NCBI GenBank assembly: GCA_029202445.1
Contig: CP119321.1
Location: forward strand, 1,736,001 to 1,800,000
DNA: 64,000 nt
Reading direction: 5' to 3'
Source of the DNA: Candidatus Microbacterium phytovorans
Lineage (GTDB): Bacteria; Actinomycetota; Actinomycetes; Actinomycetales; Microbacteriaceae
Position numbers and translations under genes: made by a program. The notes below the pieces were generated by a model. The model had not been told where the DNA came from and ran no database searches. It saw only the letters and a program-made list of their open reading frames with translations. Of the stretch, positions 1 to 8,069 are shown piece by piece. Within the stretch, counting starts at the first letter, position 1. The number at the start of each line of letters is the position of its first letter.

Positions 1-60
1 ATGTCGAGACCCTACGTCGTGGAGAGCGGACCGCCCAACCCCTTGCGCACGGCGCGCTGA
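1..60 (+). CDS. possible 3' end of a gene entering from the left edge
   Basis: The first 60 bases are an open frame ending in TGA at 58-60. They would be the last codons of a gene that begins outside the window. The tail reads PPNPLRTAR and has no recognisable motif. The first codon happens to be ATG, but nothing upstream is visible, so it cannot be judged as a start. The next gene is convergent, which fits a gene end here. It could equally be non-coding. Confidence 0.25.
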   Translation: MSRPYVVESGPPNPLRTAR

Positions 61-126
61 CAAGGCATGCGACCCAACGCACGCCGGCCCGGGGTATGGC
101 GCCGGCGCGGCGACGGCGTCGGTCGG

Positions 127-2055
127 TCAGCGGCGGCCGTTGCCGAACACACCGCGGATGACCGACGTGAGGATCGACTGGGTCGCCTTGGAGTTCAGCA
201 CCTGCTCGAGCGGCGACGCCTCCTTCTTCCGCGTCGTACGGGTGCGCGTGCTGCCGCCGGTGGCTTTCATGATGCGGTCGTACTCGCGCTGACGCTCCTT
301 CTCGGCTGCCGCGTCGGCCTTCGCGACGGCGGCCTGCTGCCGGGCGTACTCGGCATCCGCCTTCGCCTTCTCCGCCGCGGCGGTCTCGGCGGCGTCCTTC
401 TCGGCGGCGGCGTTCATCTTGGCCGTCAGGATTTCCCGCGCCGACTCCCGGTCGATCGCCGTGCCGTACTTCGCCAGCAGGGGCGAGGCGTGCACGGCCC
501 GCTCGATGTCGGGATCGGGCGTGGGCGACATCAGGCCCTGCGGTGCGCGCAACCGCGTCCAGGCGACAGGCGTCGGCGCACCCTTCTCGCTCATGACCGT
601 GACGATCGCCTCGCCCGTGCCGAGCTCCTGCAGAGTGCGTTCGAGGTCGTAGCCGCTCTTCGGGTAGGTGCCCACAGTGGCGCGGAGGGCCTTGGCGTCG
701 TCGGGCGTGAAGGCGCGCAAAGCGTGCTGCACACGGGAGCCCAACTGGGCGAGCACGTCGCCGGGGACGTCCTTCGGCGTCTGGGTCACGAAGAAGACGC
801 CGACGCCTTTCGACCGGATCAGGCGGACGGTCTGCGTGATCGCCGCGAGGAAGTCCTTCGACGCGTCGCGGAAGAGCAGGTGCGCCTCGTCGAAGAAGAA
901 GACGAGCTTGGGTTTGTCGGGGTCGCCGACCTCGGGGAGGATCTCGAACAGCTCGGCGAGCAAGTACATGAGGAACGTCGAGAAGAGCGCGGGCTTGTCG
1001 GCCACGCCGGGCACCTCGAGCAGGGAGAGCACTCCGCGCCCGTCGGGCGCCGTCCGCAGGAAGTCGGCGACGTCGAACTCGGGCTCGCCGAAGAAGACGT
1101 CGGCGCCGTCGTCGGCGAAGGTGATGAGTTCGCGCAGGATCACCCCGGCGGTCGCCGCCGACAGGCCGCCGAGGCCCTTCAGCTCCGCCTTGCCGTCGTC
1201 GCTCGTCAGATAGGTCAGCACGGCGCGCAGATCGGACAGGTCGACGAGGGCGAGGCCGTTCTCGTCGGCGTAGTGGAAGACGAGGCCGAGGCTCGACTCC
1301 TGCGTGGCGTTGAGCCCCAGCACCTTGCTGAGCAGCAGCGGGCCGAATCCCGAGACGGTCGCCCGCACCGGAACGCCCTTGCCGATGCCGCCGAGGGCGA
1401 AGTACTCCGTGACGGATGCCGTCGGCATCCAGTCCTGTCCGATCCCGCGGGTGCGCGCCAGCAGCTTGTCGCTCGGCTCCCCCGGCGTCGCGACACCGGA
1501 CAGGTCGCCCTTGATGTCGGCGGCGAACACCGGCACGCCCTTGGCGGCGAGTTGCTCCGCGAGTCCTTGCAGGGTGCGCGTCTTGCCCGTTCCGGTGGCG
1601 CCCGCGACGAGGCCGTGGCGGTTCATCATCCCGAGCGGGATGCGGATCTGTGCACTCGGGACGGGTTCGGCGTTCATGAGCGCGCCGAGGTCGAGCGTCT
1701 CGCCGTCGAACGTGTAGCCCTTCACGATGGCCGCGATCTCGTCGGCATCCAGCGGTCCGGTTGCCGCGGCCGGTGCCGGGGCGGCCTCGGGTGCCCGTGC
1801 CGGTGCCGCCTCGGATGCCGGTGCGACCTCGGGCGCCGGTGCCGCCTCGGACGCGGGGACCTCTTCGGGTACCGCCCCCGCCTCCGGCGCCGGTGCCGCC
1901 TCGGCTGCCGGCGTCGCGCCTCCCTGCGCGGCGGCGGCCTGCGCGGCGGCGAGCGCGGCCTTGGCCTGCGCGAGTTTCAGCGCCGCTTCGGCGGCCTCCG
2001 CCTCGGCCTGGAGTCGGGCGATCTCGGCGGCAGCGGCTTCGTCGGGCGCGGTCAT
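127..2055 (-). CDS. HerA-like helicase/ATPase, DUF853 family
   Basis: A 642-residue cytoplasmic P-loop ATPase of the HerA/DUF853 (YjgR-like) group. Residues 1-45 are an Ala/Glu-rich helix, probably coiled coil. Residues 46-100 are an Ala-Pro-Glu linker of low complexity. The ATPase core starts near 100, with Walker A GATGTGKT at about 152-159 and Walker B VFFFDEAH at about 385-392. A charged Ala/Lys/Glu helix follows near 560-610, then a basic tail. Family members are thought to act as hexameric motors; the substrate of this subgroup is unknown. It starts 4 bases past the PAP2 stop, so the two probably share a transcript. The Ala-Pro-Glu linker is longer than in Gram-negative homologues. The family call is firm, the biological role is not. 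Confidence 0.88.
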   Translation of the reverse strand: MTAPDEAAAAEIARLQAEAEAAEAALKLAQAKAALAAAQAAAAQGGATPAAEAAPAPEAGAVPEEVPASEAAPAPEVAPASEAAPARAPEAAPAPAAATGPLDADEIAAIVKGYTFDGETLDLGALMNAEPVPSAQIRIPLGMMNRHGLVAGATGTGKTRTLQGLAEQLAAKGVPVFAADIKGDLSGVATPGEPSDKLLARTRGIGQDWMPTASVTEYFALGGIGKGVPVRATVSGFGPLLLSKVLGLNATQESSLGLVFHYADENGLALVDLSDLRAVLTYLTSDDGKAELKGLGGLSAATAGVILRELITFADDGADVFFGEPEFDVADFLRTAPDGRGVLSLLEVPGVADKPALFSTFLMYLLAELFEILPEVGDPDKPKLVFFFDEAHLLFRDASKDFLAAITQTVRLIRSKGVGVFFVTQTPKDVPGDVLAQLGSRVQHALRAFTPDDAKALRATVGTYPKSGYDLERTLQELGTGEAIVTVMSEKGAPTPVAWTRLRAPQGLMSPTPDPDIERAVHASPLLAKYGTAIDRESAREILTAKMNAAAEKDAAETAAAEKAKADAEYARQQAAVAKADAAAEKERQREYDRIMKATGGSTRTRTTRKKEASPLEQVLNSKATQSILTSVIRGVFGNGRR

Positions 2056-2059
2056 GCGC

Positions 2060-2689
2060 TCAGCCTAGCGAGCGCTCCCTCGCCAGCGGCAGGGTGAACG
2101 CGGCAGCGACGATGAGGGCGGCGCCCGTGCCGATGAGCACTCCTCCGAGGGTGTCGCTGAGCCAGTGCGCGTGCACCTGCGTGCGGCTGAACGCCATGAC
2201 GAGGGCCCACGCCGCTCCGATCAGCGCCACCCACCACCGGGGGAAGATGATCGCGGCCGCGACGGCGATCGTCGCCGCGTTGGCGGTATGTCCCGAAGGG
2301 AAGGAGCCGTGGTCGGAGATGACGAGGATGTCTTCGGGACGCAGGCGTCCGAAGATCGCCTTCAGGAGTTGGACGATCGCGGCACTCACCGCCGATGCCG
2401 TCAAGAAGTACAGGCCCGATCGCCACCGCCGCGCCGCGACGAGGGCGAGGCATCCGCCGAGCGGCACGACGTAGGTGGCGAACCAGCCGCCGCCGAGGAA
2501 GTCGAGCAGGTAGGAGAGCTCGGTGAAGGCCGGCAGGATCGATCCGACCGTCGTGTTCCACCAGAGGTCGATGTCGATGTCGGTCTCGAGCGCCACCGCG
2601 ATGCCGAGGACGACGGCGGCCGTAGCCAGCACGAGTCCGATGACGAGGCGCTGCAGCCCCCAGGTGATCTCGACGTCCGTCACGCGCAT
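2060..2689 (-). CDS. PAP2-family membrane phosphatase
   Basis: A 209-residue integral membrane phosphatase of the PAP2 (phosphatidic acid phosphatase type 2 / undecaprenyl-diphosphatase) superfamily. All three signature motifs are present: K110 to R117-P118 in KAIFGRLRP, PSGH at 131-134, and SR at 168-169 followed by H175 and D179. The two histidines are the expected phospho-transfer residues, facing the outside of the membrane. About six hydrophobic segments are visible. The start is set by a TACGCT -10 box that ends 6 bases before the ATG, which makes the message probably leaderless. The 642-residue ATPase gene follows after 4 bases. Substrate (lipid phosphate or undecaprenyl diphosphate) cannot be told from sequence. 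Confidence 0.9.
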   Translation of the reverse strand: MRVTDVEITWGLQRLVIGLVLATAAVVLGIAVALETDIDIDLWWNTTVGSILPAFTELSYLLDFLGGGWFATYVVPLGGCLALVAARRWRSGLYFLTASAVSAAIVQLLKAIFGRLRPEDILVISDHGSFPSGHTANAATIAVAAAIIFPRWWVALIGAAWALVMAFSRTQVHAHWLSDTLGGVLIGTGAALIVAAAFTLPLARERSLG

Positions 2690-2695
2690 CGCCTC

Positions 2696-2701
2696 AGCGT
2701 A
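2696..2701 (-). promoter_or_regulatory. -10 box of a leaderless promoter for the PAP2 gene
   Basis: Reads TACGCT on the minus strand, 6 bases before the ATG at 2689. This puts the transcription start at or next to the start codon. No Shine-Dalgarno sequence is present. Inferred from spacing only. Confidence 0.5.
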
Positions 2702-2723
2702 GAGGATGCCGCCGCGCGCAGCG

Positions 2724-4049
2724 TCAGGGCGCGAGGCGTTCCACCGACCGGGGCCGCACGATCAGCCACAGCGACGCGAAACCGATGACGGCGCAGCCGA
2801 CCATGACGGATGCCATCGTGGTGGCGGTGATGCCGGCATCCTTCGCGATCCAGCCGACGAGCGGCGAGATGATGCCGGCGACGCCGAAGTTCGTGGCGCC
2901 GACGATCGACTGCGCGGTACCGGCGGCGTTCCCGTGCCGGTCGAGAGCGAGCACCTGCACGCAGGGGAAGGTGAACCCGCAGGCGGTCATGAAGAAGAAC
3001 AGCGGCACCACGGTGCCCCAGAGCCCGAGGCCGAGCTGATCGGTGACGATGATGGCCACCGCGGCCACGGCGAGCACCGCCGTCGACCAGGCGAGCACCC
3101 ACTGCGGACCGAACCGAGCCGCCAGACGCGCGGCCACCTGCACACCGAGCACGACGCCCAGGGAGTTCGCGGCGAAGAGCAGACCGTACTGCTGCGCGTC
3201 GAAGCCGTACGACTCCTGGAACAGGAACGACGACGCCGAGAGATAGGAGAACAGACCCGAGAAGGTCATGCCGCCGATGATGAGCACGCCGATGAACACG
3301 CGGTCGCTGAAGACGCTCCGGTAGCGCTGCCACACGGTGGTCGCCCCGCGATCCTGCCGCCGCGCCTTGGGCAGCGTCTCCGGGATGAACACGATGGCCG
3401 AGATCAGCATGACCGCGCCGTAGACGGCGAGCACGCCGAAGATCCCGCGCCACGAGGTGACCAGGAGCAGGCCCGACCCCACGAGCGGGGCGAGCACCGG
3501 CGCCACCCCCGAGACGAGCGCGAGCCGCGACAGCATGACCACCAGCCGTCGTCCGCCGAACAGGTCGCGGACGATCGCCGCCGCCACGACACCGCCCGCC
3601 GCCGCGCCCGCGCCCATGAGCACGCGCGCCGCCGACAGCAGCTCGAGCGACGGCGCAAGCGCCGCCGCCGTGCTGGCCAGCACGTGCAGAGCCGTCACCG
3701 CCAGGAGCGGCAGCCGCCTCCCCACCTTGTCGCTCAGCGGGCCGACGATCAGCTGCCCGAGCGCGAAGCCGATCATGGTGCCGGTCAGGGTGAGCTGGAT
3801 CGCGGCATCCGTCGTCCCGAAGTCCTCGCGCAGCACGGGGAAGGCCGGCAGGTAGAGGTCGATCGTGAACGGGCCGAGCGCCGTGAGGGCGCCGAGGAGG
3901 ATGACGTAGAGCACCCGACGCGAGGTGGGGATGCGGTCACCAGGGTGCAGCACGATGGGCGCCGTCGCGGGGTGCGCGCCGAGGGTGCGGATGGCGCCGG
4001 TGGCGGTGGGACGGGCGGCCGGATCGGAGGGGGAAGCGTTGTCGCGCAC
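2724..4049 (-). CDS. Bcr/CflA-type multidrug efflux transporter (MFS)
   Basis: A 441-residue major facilitator superfamily proton-drug antiporter of the Bcr/CflA (DHA1) type, with 12 predicted membrane helices starting near residue 45. The loop after helix 2 contains GPLSDKVGRR, the family's version of MFS motif A, and the first helix carries the typical FTIDLYLPAFP. The protein would export drugs or small metabolites from the cytoplasm. The chosen start is a GTG that leaves a cytoplasmic N-terminus of about 44 residues with low complexity; a later start such as the GTG before LHPGDR is possible, since no clear ribosome site supports the first. It stands alone, divergent from the DUF3105 gene, with a 211-base gap. 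Confidence 0.88.
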   Translation of the reverse strand: MRDNASPSDPAARPTATGAIRTLGAHPATAPIVLHPGDRIPTSRRVLYVILLGALTALGPFTIDLYLPAFPVLREDFGTTDAAIQLTLTGTMIGFALGQLIVGPLSDKVGRRLPLLAVTALHVLASTAAALAPSLELLSAARVLMGAGAAAGGVVAAAIVRDLFGGRRLVVMLSRLALVSGVAPVLAPLVGSGLLLVTSWRGIFGVLAVYGAVMLISAIVFIPETLPKARRQDRGATTVWQRYRSVFSDRVFIGVLIIGGMTFSGLFSYLSASSFLFQESYGFDAQQYGLLFAANSLGVVLGVQVAARLAARFGPQWVLAWSTAVLAVAAVAIIVTDQLGLGLWGTVVPLFFFMTACGFTFPCVQVLALDRHGNAAGTAQSIVGATNFGVAGIISPLVGWIAKDAGITATTMASVMVGCAVIGFASLWLIVRPRSVERLAP

Positions 4050-4194
4050 GAGGTCCTGACGAGGGGAGGAGACGGAGGATCGAAGAGCATGAGCGCCCGG
4101 ATAAGCGGAGAAGTTCCTGCGGGGGCGGTGCCGAATCGATTCGAAGGCATATCGATCTTAGCGCTTTCCCAGCATCCGGGCTCATGCCGGTGCA

Positions 4195-4200
4195 TAGAAT
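4195..4200 (+). promoter_or_regulatory. candidate -10 box for the DUF3105-DUF305 pair
   Basis: TAGAAT lies 60 bases before the ATG at 4261 in the divergent gap 4050-4260. No convincing -35 hexamer stands at the usual distance. The rest of the gap shows no gene or clear hairpin. Confidence 0.35.
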
Positions 4201-4260
4201 TGACCCGCCCCTGCGCATCGCGCGGACGCTCCCATCGCCCCCCGAGCCGAGATCACGCAC

Positions 4261-4992
4261 ATGACCCCGACTTCTTCGTCCGGCCAGCCTTCTTCGTCGA
4301 ACCAGCGTGCGAGCGGAAACCCCGCGACGCAGGCCAAGATCGCCCAGACCGCCAAGCAGCAGCGCGAGGCGCAGAAGCAGGCCAAGCTCGCGGAGTACCA
4401 GCGTCAGCTCGAGAAGCGCCGCCGCAGCAAGCTCCTCTGGTGGGTCGTCGGGTCGACCGCCGGTCTTGCCGTCGTCGCCCTCGTCGTCGCGTCGATCCTC
4501 TTCACGCCGCGACCGGTGACCCTCGAGCGCGGCGACGGCGACGGCGCGGGCATCACGGGCCTGGAGACCTTCACCAACACCGCCACCCACGTCGAGGGCG
4601 ATGTGACCTACCCGCAGACCCCGCCGGCCGGCGGGGACCACAACCCCGTCTGGCTCAACTGCGGCGTGTACTCCGAGCCCGTTCCCAACGTCAACGCGGT
4701 CCACTCGCTCGAGCACGGTGCCGTGTGGGTCACGTACGACCCCGCCCGCGTCGGCGAGTCCGAGGTGTCCGCCCTTCGGTCGCAGCTGCCGTCGAGCTAC
4801 GTCATCCTCTCGCCGTACGACGGCCTCCCCTCGCCCATCGTCGTGAGCGCCTGGAACGCCCAGATCACGGTCGACTCGGCCGACGACGCCCGCATCGGCG
4901 AGTTCCTCAGCGCGTACTGGCGCAGCACGAGCGCGCCCGAGCCCAACGCCGCCTGCACGGGAGCGCTCGACGCCCCCGGCAAGCAGTCCTGA
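4261..4992 (+). CDS. DUF3105 membrane-anchored protein
   Basis: A 243-residue protein with a cytoplasmic, Gln/Lys/Arg-rich helical N-terminus (about residues 20-58), one membrane helix at about 60-80, and an extracytoplasmic DUF3105 domain. The domain hallmark is visible: GGDHNPVWLNCGVYSEPVPN followed by AVHSLEHGAVWVTYDP. Conserved His, Cys and Asn residues in this segment suggest metal or thiol chemistry, but the family has no assigned function. The stop at 4990-4992 is followed 13 bases later by the GTG of the DUF305 gene, so the two are probably co-transcribed. DUF3105 and DUF305 proteins are often neighbours in actinobacteria. Confidence 0.85.
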   Translation: MTPTSSSGQPSSSNQRASGNPATQAKIAQTAKQQREAQKQAKLAEYQRQLEKRRRSKLLWWVVGSTAGLAVVALVVASILFTPRPVTLERGDGDGAGITGLETFTNTATHVEGDVTYPQTPPAGGDHNPVWLNCGVYSEPVPNVNAVHSLEHGAVWVTYDPARVGESEVSALRSQLPSSYVILSPYDGLPSPIVVSAWNAQITVDSADDARIGEFLSAYWRSTSAPEPNAACTGALDAPGKQS

Positions 4993-5005
4993 CCCGGCGA
5001 CGATC

Positions 5006-5725
5006 GTGAAGGAACCGGAGGCGCCAGAACCCGAGACGACGGATGCCGCGACGACGGATGCCGCGACGTTGGAGACGCGCACCCTCCCGCCGTGGTGGGC
5101 CGTGCTGCTGGTCGCTCTCGCGGTGGCCGGGGCGGCGTTCGCGATCGGCCGATTCTCCGCCTTCGATATCGCCCCCACGACGCCCGCCGACACCTCGGCG
5201 GAGGCCGGCTTCGCCCGCGACATGCAGGTGCACCACGCCCAGGCGATCGACATGGCGATGACGATCTACCGGAAGACGTCCGACGGTGACCTGCGGACGC
5301 TCGCGTACGACATCGCCACGGGGCAGTCGGAGCAGAAGGGCCTCCTGTACGGCTGGCTCGTGCAGTGGGGTCTCCCCCAGATCGGTGGACCGACGATGCA
5401 GTGGATGTCGGCATCCGAGGCCGGTCACGAGCACGGCGGGACGAGCGACGCCCCGCTCACCGAGGAAGAGGCGCGCGTCGCGATGGGCATGGCCAGCGAC
5501 GCCGAACTGGCGGAGCTCGCCGACGCCACGGGCGGGGCCGCAGACTGCACGTTCCTCACGTTGATGATCCGCCACCACGAGGGCGCCATTCCCATGGCCG
5601 ACGCCGTGCTCGAACTCGGCAGCGACCCGCAGGTGCTCGCGGTGGCCGAGCGGATGAAGAACGCGCAGCAGTTCGAGATCGACGCCATGACCTCGATGCA
5701 GCAGCGACTCGGCTGCACCGGCTGA
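5006..5725 (+). CDS. DUF305 membrane-anchored protein
   Basis: A 239-residue protein with a short cytoplasmic Asp/Ala/Thr-rich stretch, one membrane helix at about 29-50, and an exported DUF305 domain of the ferritin-like helical type. Two copies of the family's His-His motif are seen: MQVHHAQAIDMAM near residue 72 and MIRHHEGAIPMAD near residue 190, plus HEHG near 138. These Met/His-rich pairs point to metal (often copper) binding in known relatives; that is family knowledge, not shown here. The start is GTG, 13 bases after the DUF3105 stop. An alternative downstream start is unlikely because it would remove the membrane anchor. Confidence 0.87.
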   Translation: MKEPEAPEPETTDAATTDAATLETRTLPPWWAVLLVALAVAGAAFAIGRFSAFDIAPTTPADTSAEAGFARDMQVHHAQAIDMAMTIYRKTSDGDLRTLAYDIATGQSEQKGLLYGWLVQWGLPQIGGPTMQWMSASEAGHEHGGTSDAPLTEEEARVAMGMASDAELAELADATGGAADCTFLTLMIRHHEGAIPMADAVLELGSDPQVLAVAERMKNAQQFEIDAMTSMQQRLGCTG

Positions 5726-5802
5726 GGCCGCCGCGCGGGGAATCGCCACGGGCGACACGTGCAGGGTTCCCGGGTCGGCCCTGCCGACACATGTGCCGCA
5801 CA

Positions 5803-5845
5803 CCGCATCGGGGCCGCACACGTGATGTGTGCGACCCCGATGCGG
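5803..5845. terminator. bidirectional terminator between DUF305 gene and sugar ABC operon
   Basis: Two 19-base arms (5803-5821 and 5827-5845) match except for one G-U-type position, around a 5-base loop. It sits between convergent genes. A smaller hairpin (5761-5766 with 5780-5785) lies just before it. No long T-run is present on either side. Confidence 0.65.
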
Positions 5846-5870
5846 ATGGTGCCGGGCTGTTGCCTCTGCG

Positions 5871-6827
5871 TCAGCCCTTCGTCGACCCGGCCAGGAGGCC
5901 GCGGACGAAGAAGCGCTGCAGCGACAGGAACACGATCAGTGGCACGATCAGCGCGATGAACGCACCGGCCGTGAGCAGATACCAGTCCTGACCGCGGCTG
6001 CCGGTCATCTCGGCGAGCAGCTTCGTGATCGGCGCCACGTTGCCGTCGGCGAAGATGAGCGCGACGAGCAGATCGTTCCAGACCCAGAGGAACTGGAAGA
6101 TCGCGACCGACGCGATGGCGGGAGCGGTCAGGGGCAGGATGATCCGGAAGAAGATCTGTCCGTGACCGGCACCGTCCACGCGTGCCGCCTCGATGACCTC
6201 GCCCGGGATCTCCGAGACGAAGTTGTGGAGCAAATAGATCACCAGCGGCAGGCCGAAGATGGTGTGGGCGATCCACACCTGGGCGTACCCGACCGAGCCG
6301 AACGCCTCGATGACGGGGAACCCGAGGATCTCGCCCCGCGCGAAGAACTGCAGCACGGGGATGAGAGCCATCTGGATGGGCACGATCTGCAGCGCGAACA
6401 CCCCGATGAAGAGGATGTTCTTGCCGCGGAAGTCCATCCACGCGAACGCGTAGGCCGCCAGGAGGGCGATCGCGATCGGCAGCACCGTGGCCGGAAGGGT
6501 GATCGCGAACGAGTTCACGAACGCCCCCGCCATGTTCAGCTGGCTGTTGCCGGTCTGGAGCGCGGTCGCGTAGTTGTCGAGCGTGAAGCCCCAGTTCTCG
6601 AAGATCGTCCACCAACCGGTGGTGTTGATGAACTCGCGAGGACGGAACGAGGTGAGGAAGAGTCCGAACGTCGGGACCGTCCACACGGCGGCGATGATGA
6701 GCGCCGCCGCCGTCGCCCACGGCGAACTGAGACGCTTCTTCGTACCGGTGAACATCTTCTTCTCGCCGCGCTTCACGCGACGTGCCGTCTGGTCGTCGAC
6801 CGACAGGGCTGCGGGTGCGACGGTCAT
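5871..6827 (-). CDS. carbohydrate ABC transporter permease (MalG-like)
   Basis: A 318-residue inner-membrane permease of a CUT1-type carbohydrate ABC importer, closest in appearance to alpha-glucoside/maltose MalG-type subunits. After a basic cytoplasmic start there are six membrane helices; the EAA loop reads EAARVDGAGHGQIFFRIILP, with the conserved Gly and Pro that contact the ATPase. The start at 6827 is chosen because it begins with MTVAPA right where the upstream permease ends: TGA and ATG share one base, typical of translational coupling. No ATPase gene follows; actinobacterial CUT1 importers usually borrow a shared MsiK/MsmX-type ATPase. Confidence 0.92.
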   Translation of the reverse strand: MTVAPAALSVDDQTARRVKRGEKKMFTGTKKRLSSPWATAAALIIAAVWTVPTFGLFLTSFRPREFINTTGWWTIFENWGFTLDNYATALQTGNSQLNMAGAFVNSFAITLPATVLPIAIALLAAYAFAWMDFRGKNILFIGVFALQIVPIQMALIPVLQFFARGEILGFPVIEAFGSVGYAQVWIAHTIFGLPLVIYLLHNFVSEIPGEVIEAARVDGAGHGQIFFRIILPLTAPAIASVAIFQFLWVWNDLLVALIFADGNVAPITKLLAEMTGSRGQDWYLLTAGAFIALIVPLIVFLSLQRFFVRGLLAGSTKG

Positions 6828-7966
6828 CAGCGGATCTCCCTCTGCTTCTTGAGCTGGACGGCGTTGTAGATCACGATCGGGAGCACCAGCACGAACAGGA
6901 TCAGCGCGAAGGCCGCAGACCGGCCCTGCTCGAAGCTGCGGAACTGCGTGTACATCTCGTTCGCGAGCACCGAGGTGCTGTTGGCACCGGCGGTCATCGT
7001 CCGGACGATGTCGAACACCTTCAGCGATCCGATCGAGATGGTCGTCAGGACGACGATCAGCGCGGGCCGGATGCCGGGGACGACGACGTTGATGAAACGC
7101 TGCCACGCGTTCGTGCCATCGAGCTCCGCAGCTTCCAGCTGCTCACCGGGCACTCCCTTGATCGCGGCCGACAGCACCACCATCGCGAAACCGGTCTGAA
7201 TCCAGATGAAGACGACGATCAGCCAGAACGTGTTCCACGGGTCGTCGGCGAGGAAGTTGTAGGGCTCTCCCCCGAACCACACGATCACCTGATTCAGGAA
7301 GCCGATCTGGTTCTGTCCCTCGGGACGCGCCGTGTACATGAAGCGCCAGATGATCGATGCCCCGACGAACGAGATCGCCATCGGCATGAACACGAGGATC
7401 TTGTAGTACTTCTCACCGCGCGTCTTGTCGATGAAGTACGCGTAGGCGAGTCCCGCGATCGTCGAGATGACCGGCGCGATCAGCACCCACAGGATCGTGT
7501 TGATGATGACGCGCACGTTCTGCGGCTGCGTGAAGATCCACGCGAAGTTCTCGAAGCCCACGAACGTGTCGCCCGTGCGGTTCATGAACGCCTGGAAGAT
7601 CGTCTGGATCGTCGGGATGACGAGACCGACGATCAGCAGCGCCAGCGCCGGCGTCAGGAATCCGACGAGCTGGAACATCGATCCCGCGCCGCCCTTGGCG
7701 CGCTTATCGAGGAAGAAGAACAGCAGACCGAGCACCGCGGCGGCTGCCGCCGCCTCGACCCAGGACTGCATGATCACGAGGACGAGCGCAGGGCCCACCA
7801 CGCAGGCGATCAATCGGATGATCGTGTAGACGCGCCCGGGTCGCGGCGCGATCTCGATGAGGAACAGGATGAGTGCCACCACGGCCAGGAACACGCCGAT
7901 GATGACGACGATCTCCAGCCACGGGTTGAGGGTGGACAGCCACCGGAAGAAGTCTTGAATGGTCAT
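6827..7966 (-). CDS. carbohydrate ABC transporter permease (MalF-like)
   Basis: A 379-residue permease partner of the MalG-like subunit. It has extra N-terminal membrane helices (three before the core, about residues 15-95), giving about nine in all, as in AglF/MalF-type proteins. The EAA loop is EAAELDGTNAWQRFINVVVP. The segment FIDKTRGEKYYKILVFMPMA matches alpha-glucoside permeases. It is separated from the solute-binding gene upstream by 103 bases holding a stable hairpin, and is translationally coupled to the next permease. Sugar specificity cannot be read from sequence; alpha-glucosides are the best guess. Confidence 0.92.
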   Translation of the reverse strand: MTIQDFFRWLSTLNPWLEIVVIIGVFLAVVALILFLIEIAPRPGRVYTIIRLIACVVGPALVLVIMQSWVEAAAAAAVLGLLFFFLDKRAKGGAGSMFQLVGFLTPALALLIVGLVIPTIQTIFQAFMNRTGDTFVGFENFAWIFTQPQNVRVIINTILWVLIAPVISTIAGLAYAYFIDKTRGEKYYKILVFMPMAISFVGASIIWRFMYTARPEGQNQIGFLNQVIVWFGGEPYNFLADDPWNTFWLIVVFIWIQTGFAMVVLSAAIKGVPGEQLEAAELDGTNAWQRFINVVVPGIRPALIVVLTTISIGSLKVFDIVRTMTAGANSTSVLANEMYTQFRSFEQGRSAAFALILFVLVLPIVIYNAVQLKKQREIR

Positions 7967-8026
7967 GGAAGCCTTTCGAGTGCGACATCGGACTCGGCGG
8001 CGGCGGGCTACCGCCGGGAGAGTGGG

Positions 8027-8060
8027 GAGTGGGACCGCCCCTTCCGGGACGGTCCCACTC
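8027..8060. terminator. intercistronic hairpin between binding protein and permease genes
   Basis: Perfect 11-base arms (8027-8037 and 8050-8060) around a 12-base loop, just after the binding-protein stop at 8070. A second small hairpin lies at 8001-8016. There is no T-run in the direction of transcription, so partial termination or protection of the upstream mRNA is more likely than full termination. This would give more binding protein than permease. Confidence 0.6.
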
Positions 8061-8069
8061 GGTGTCAGA

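Noticed and set aside
2706..5009. Long open frame (767 codons) on the plus strand opposite the exporter gene and across the DUF3105 gene
   Set aside because: Composition is Arg/Gly/Glu-rich without any domain, and it lies antisense to clear genes. Long antisense frames are common at this G+C content.
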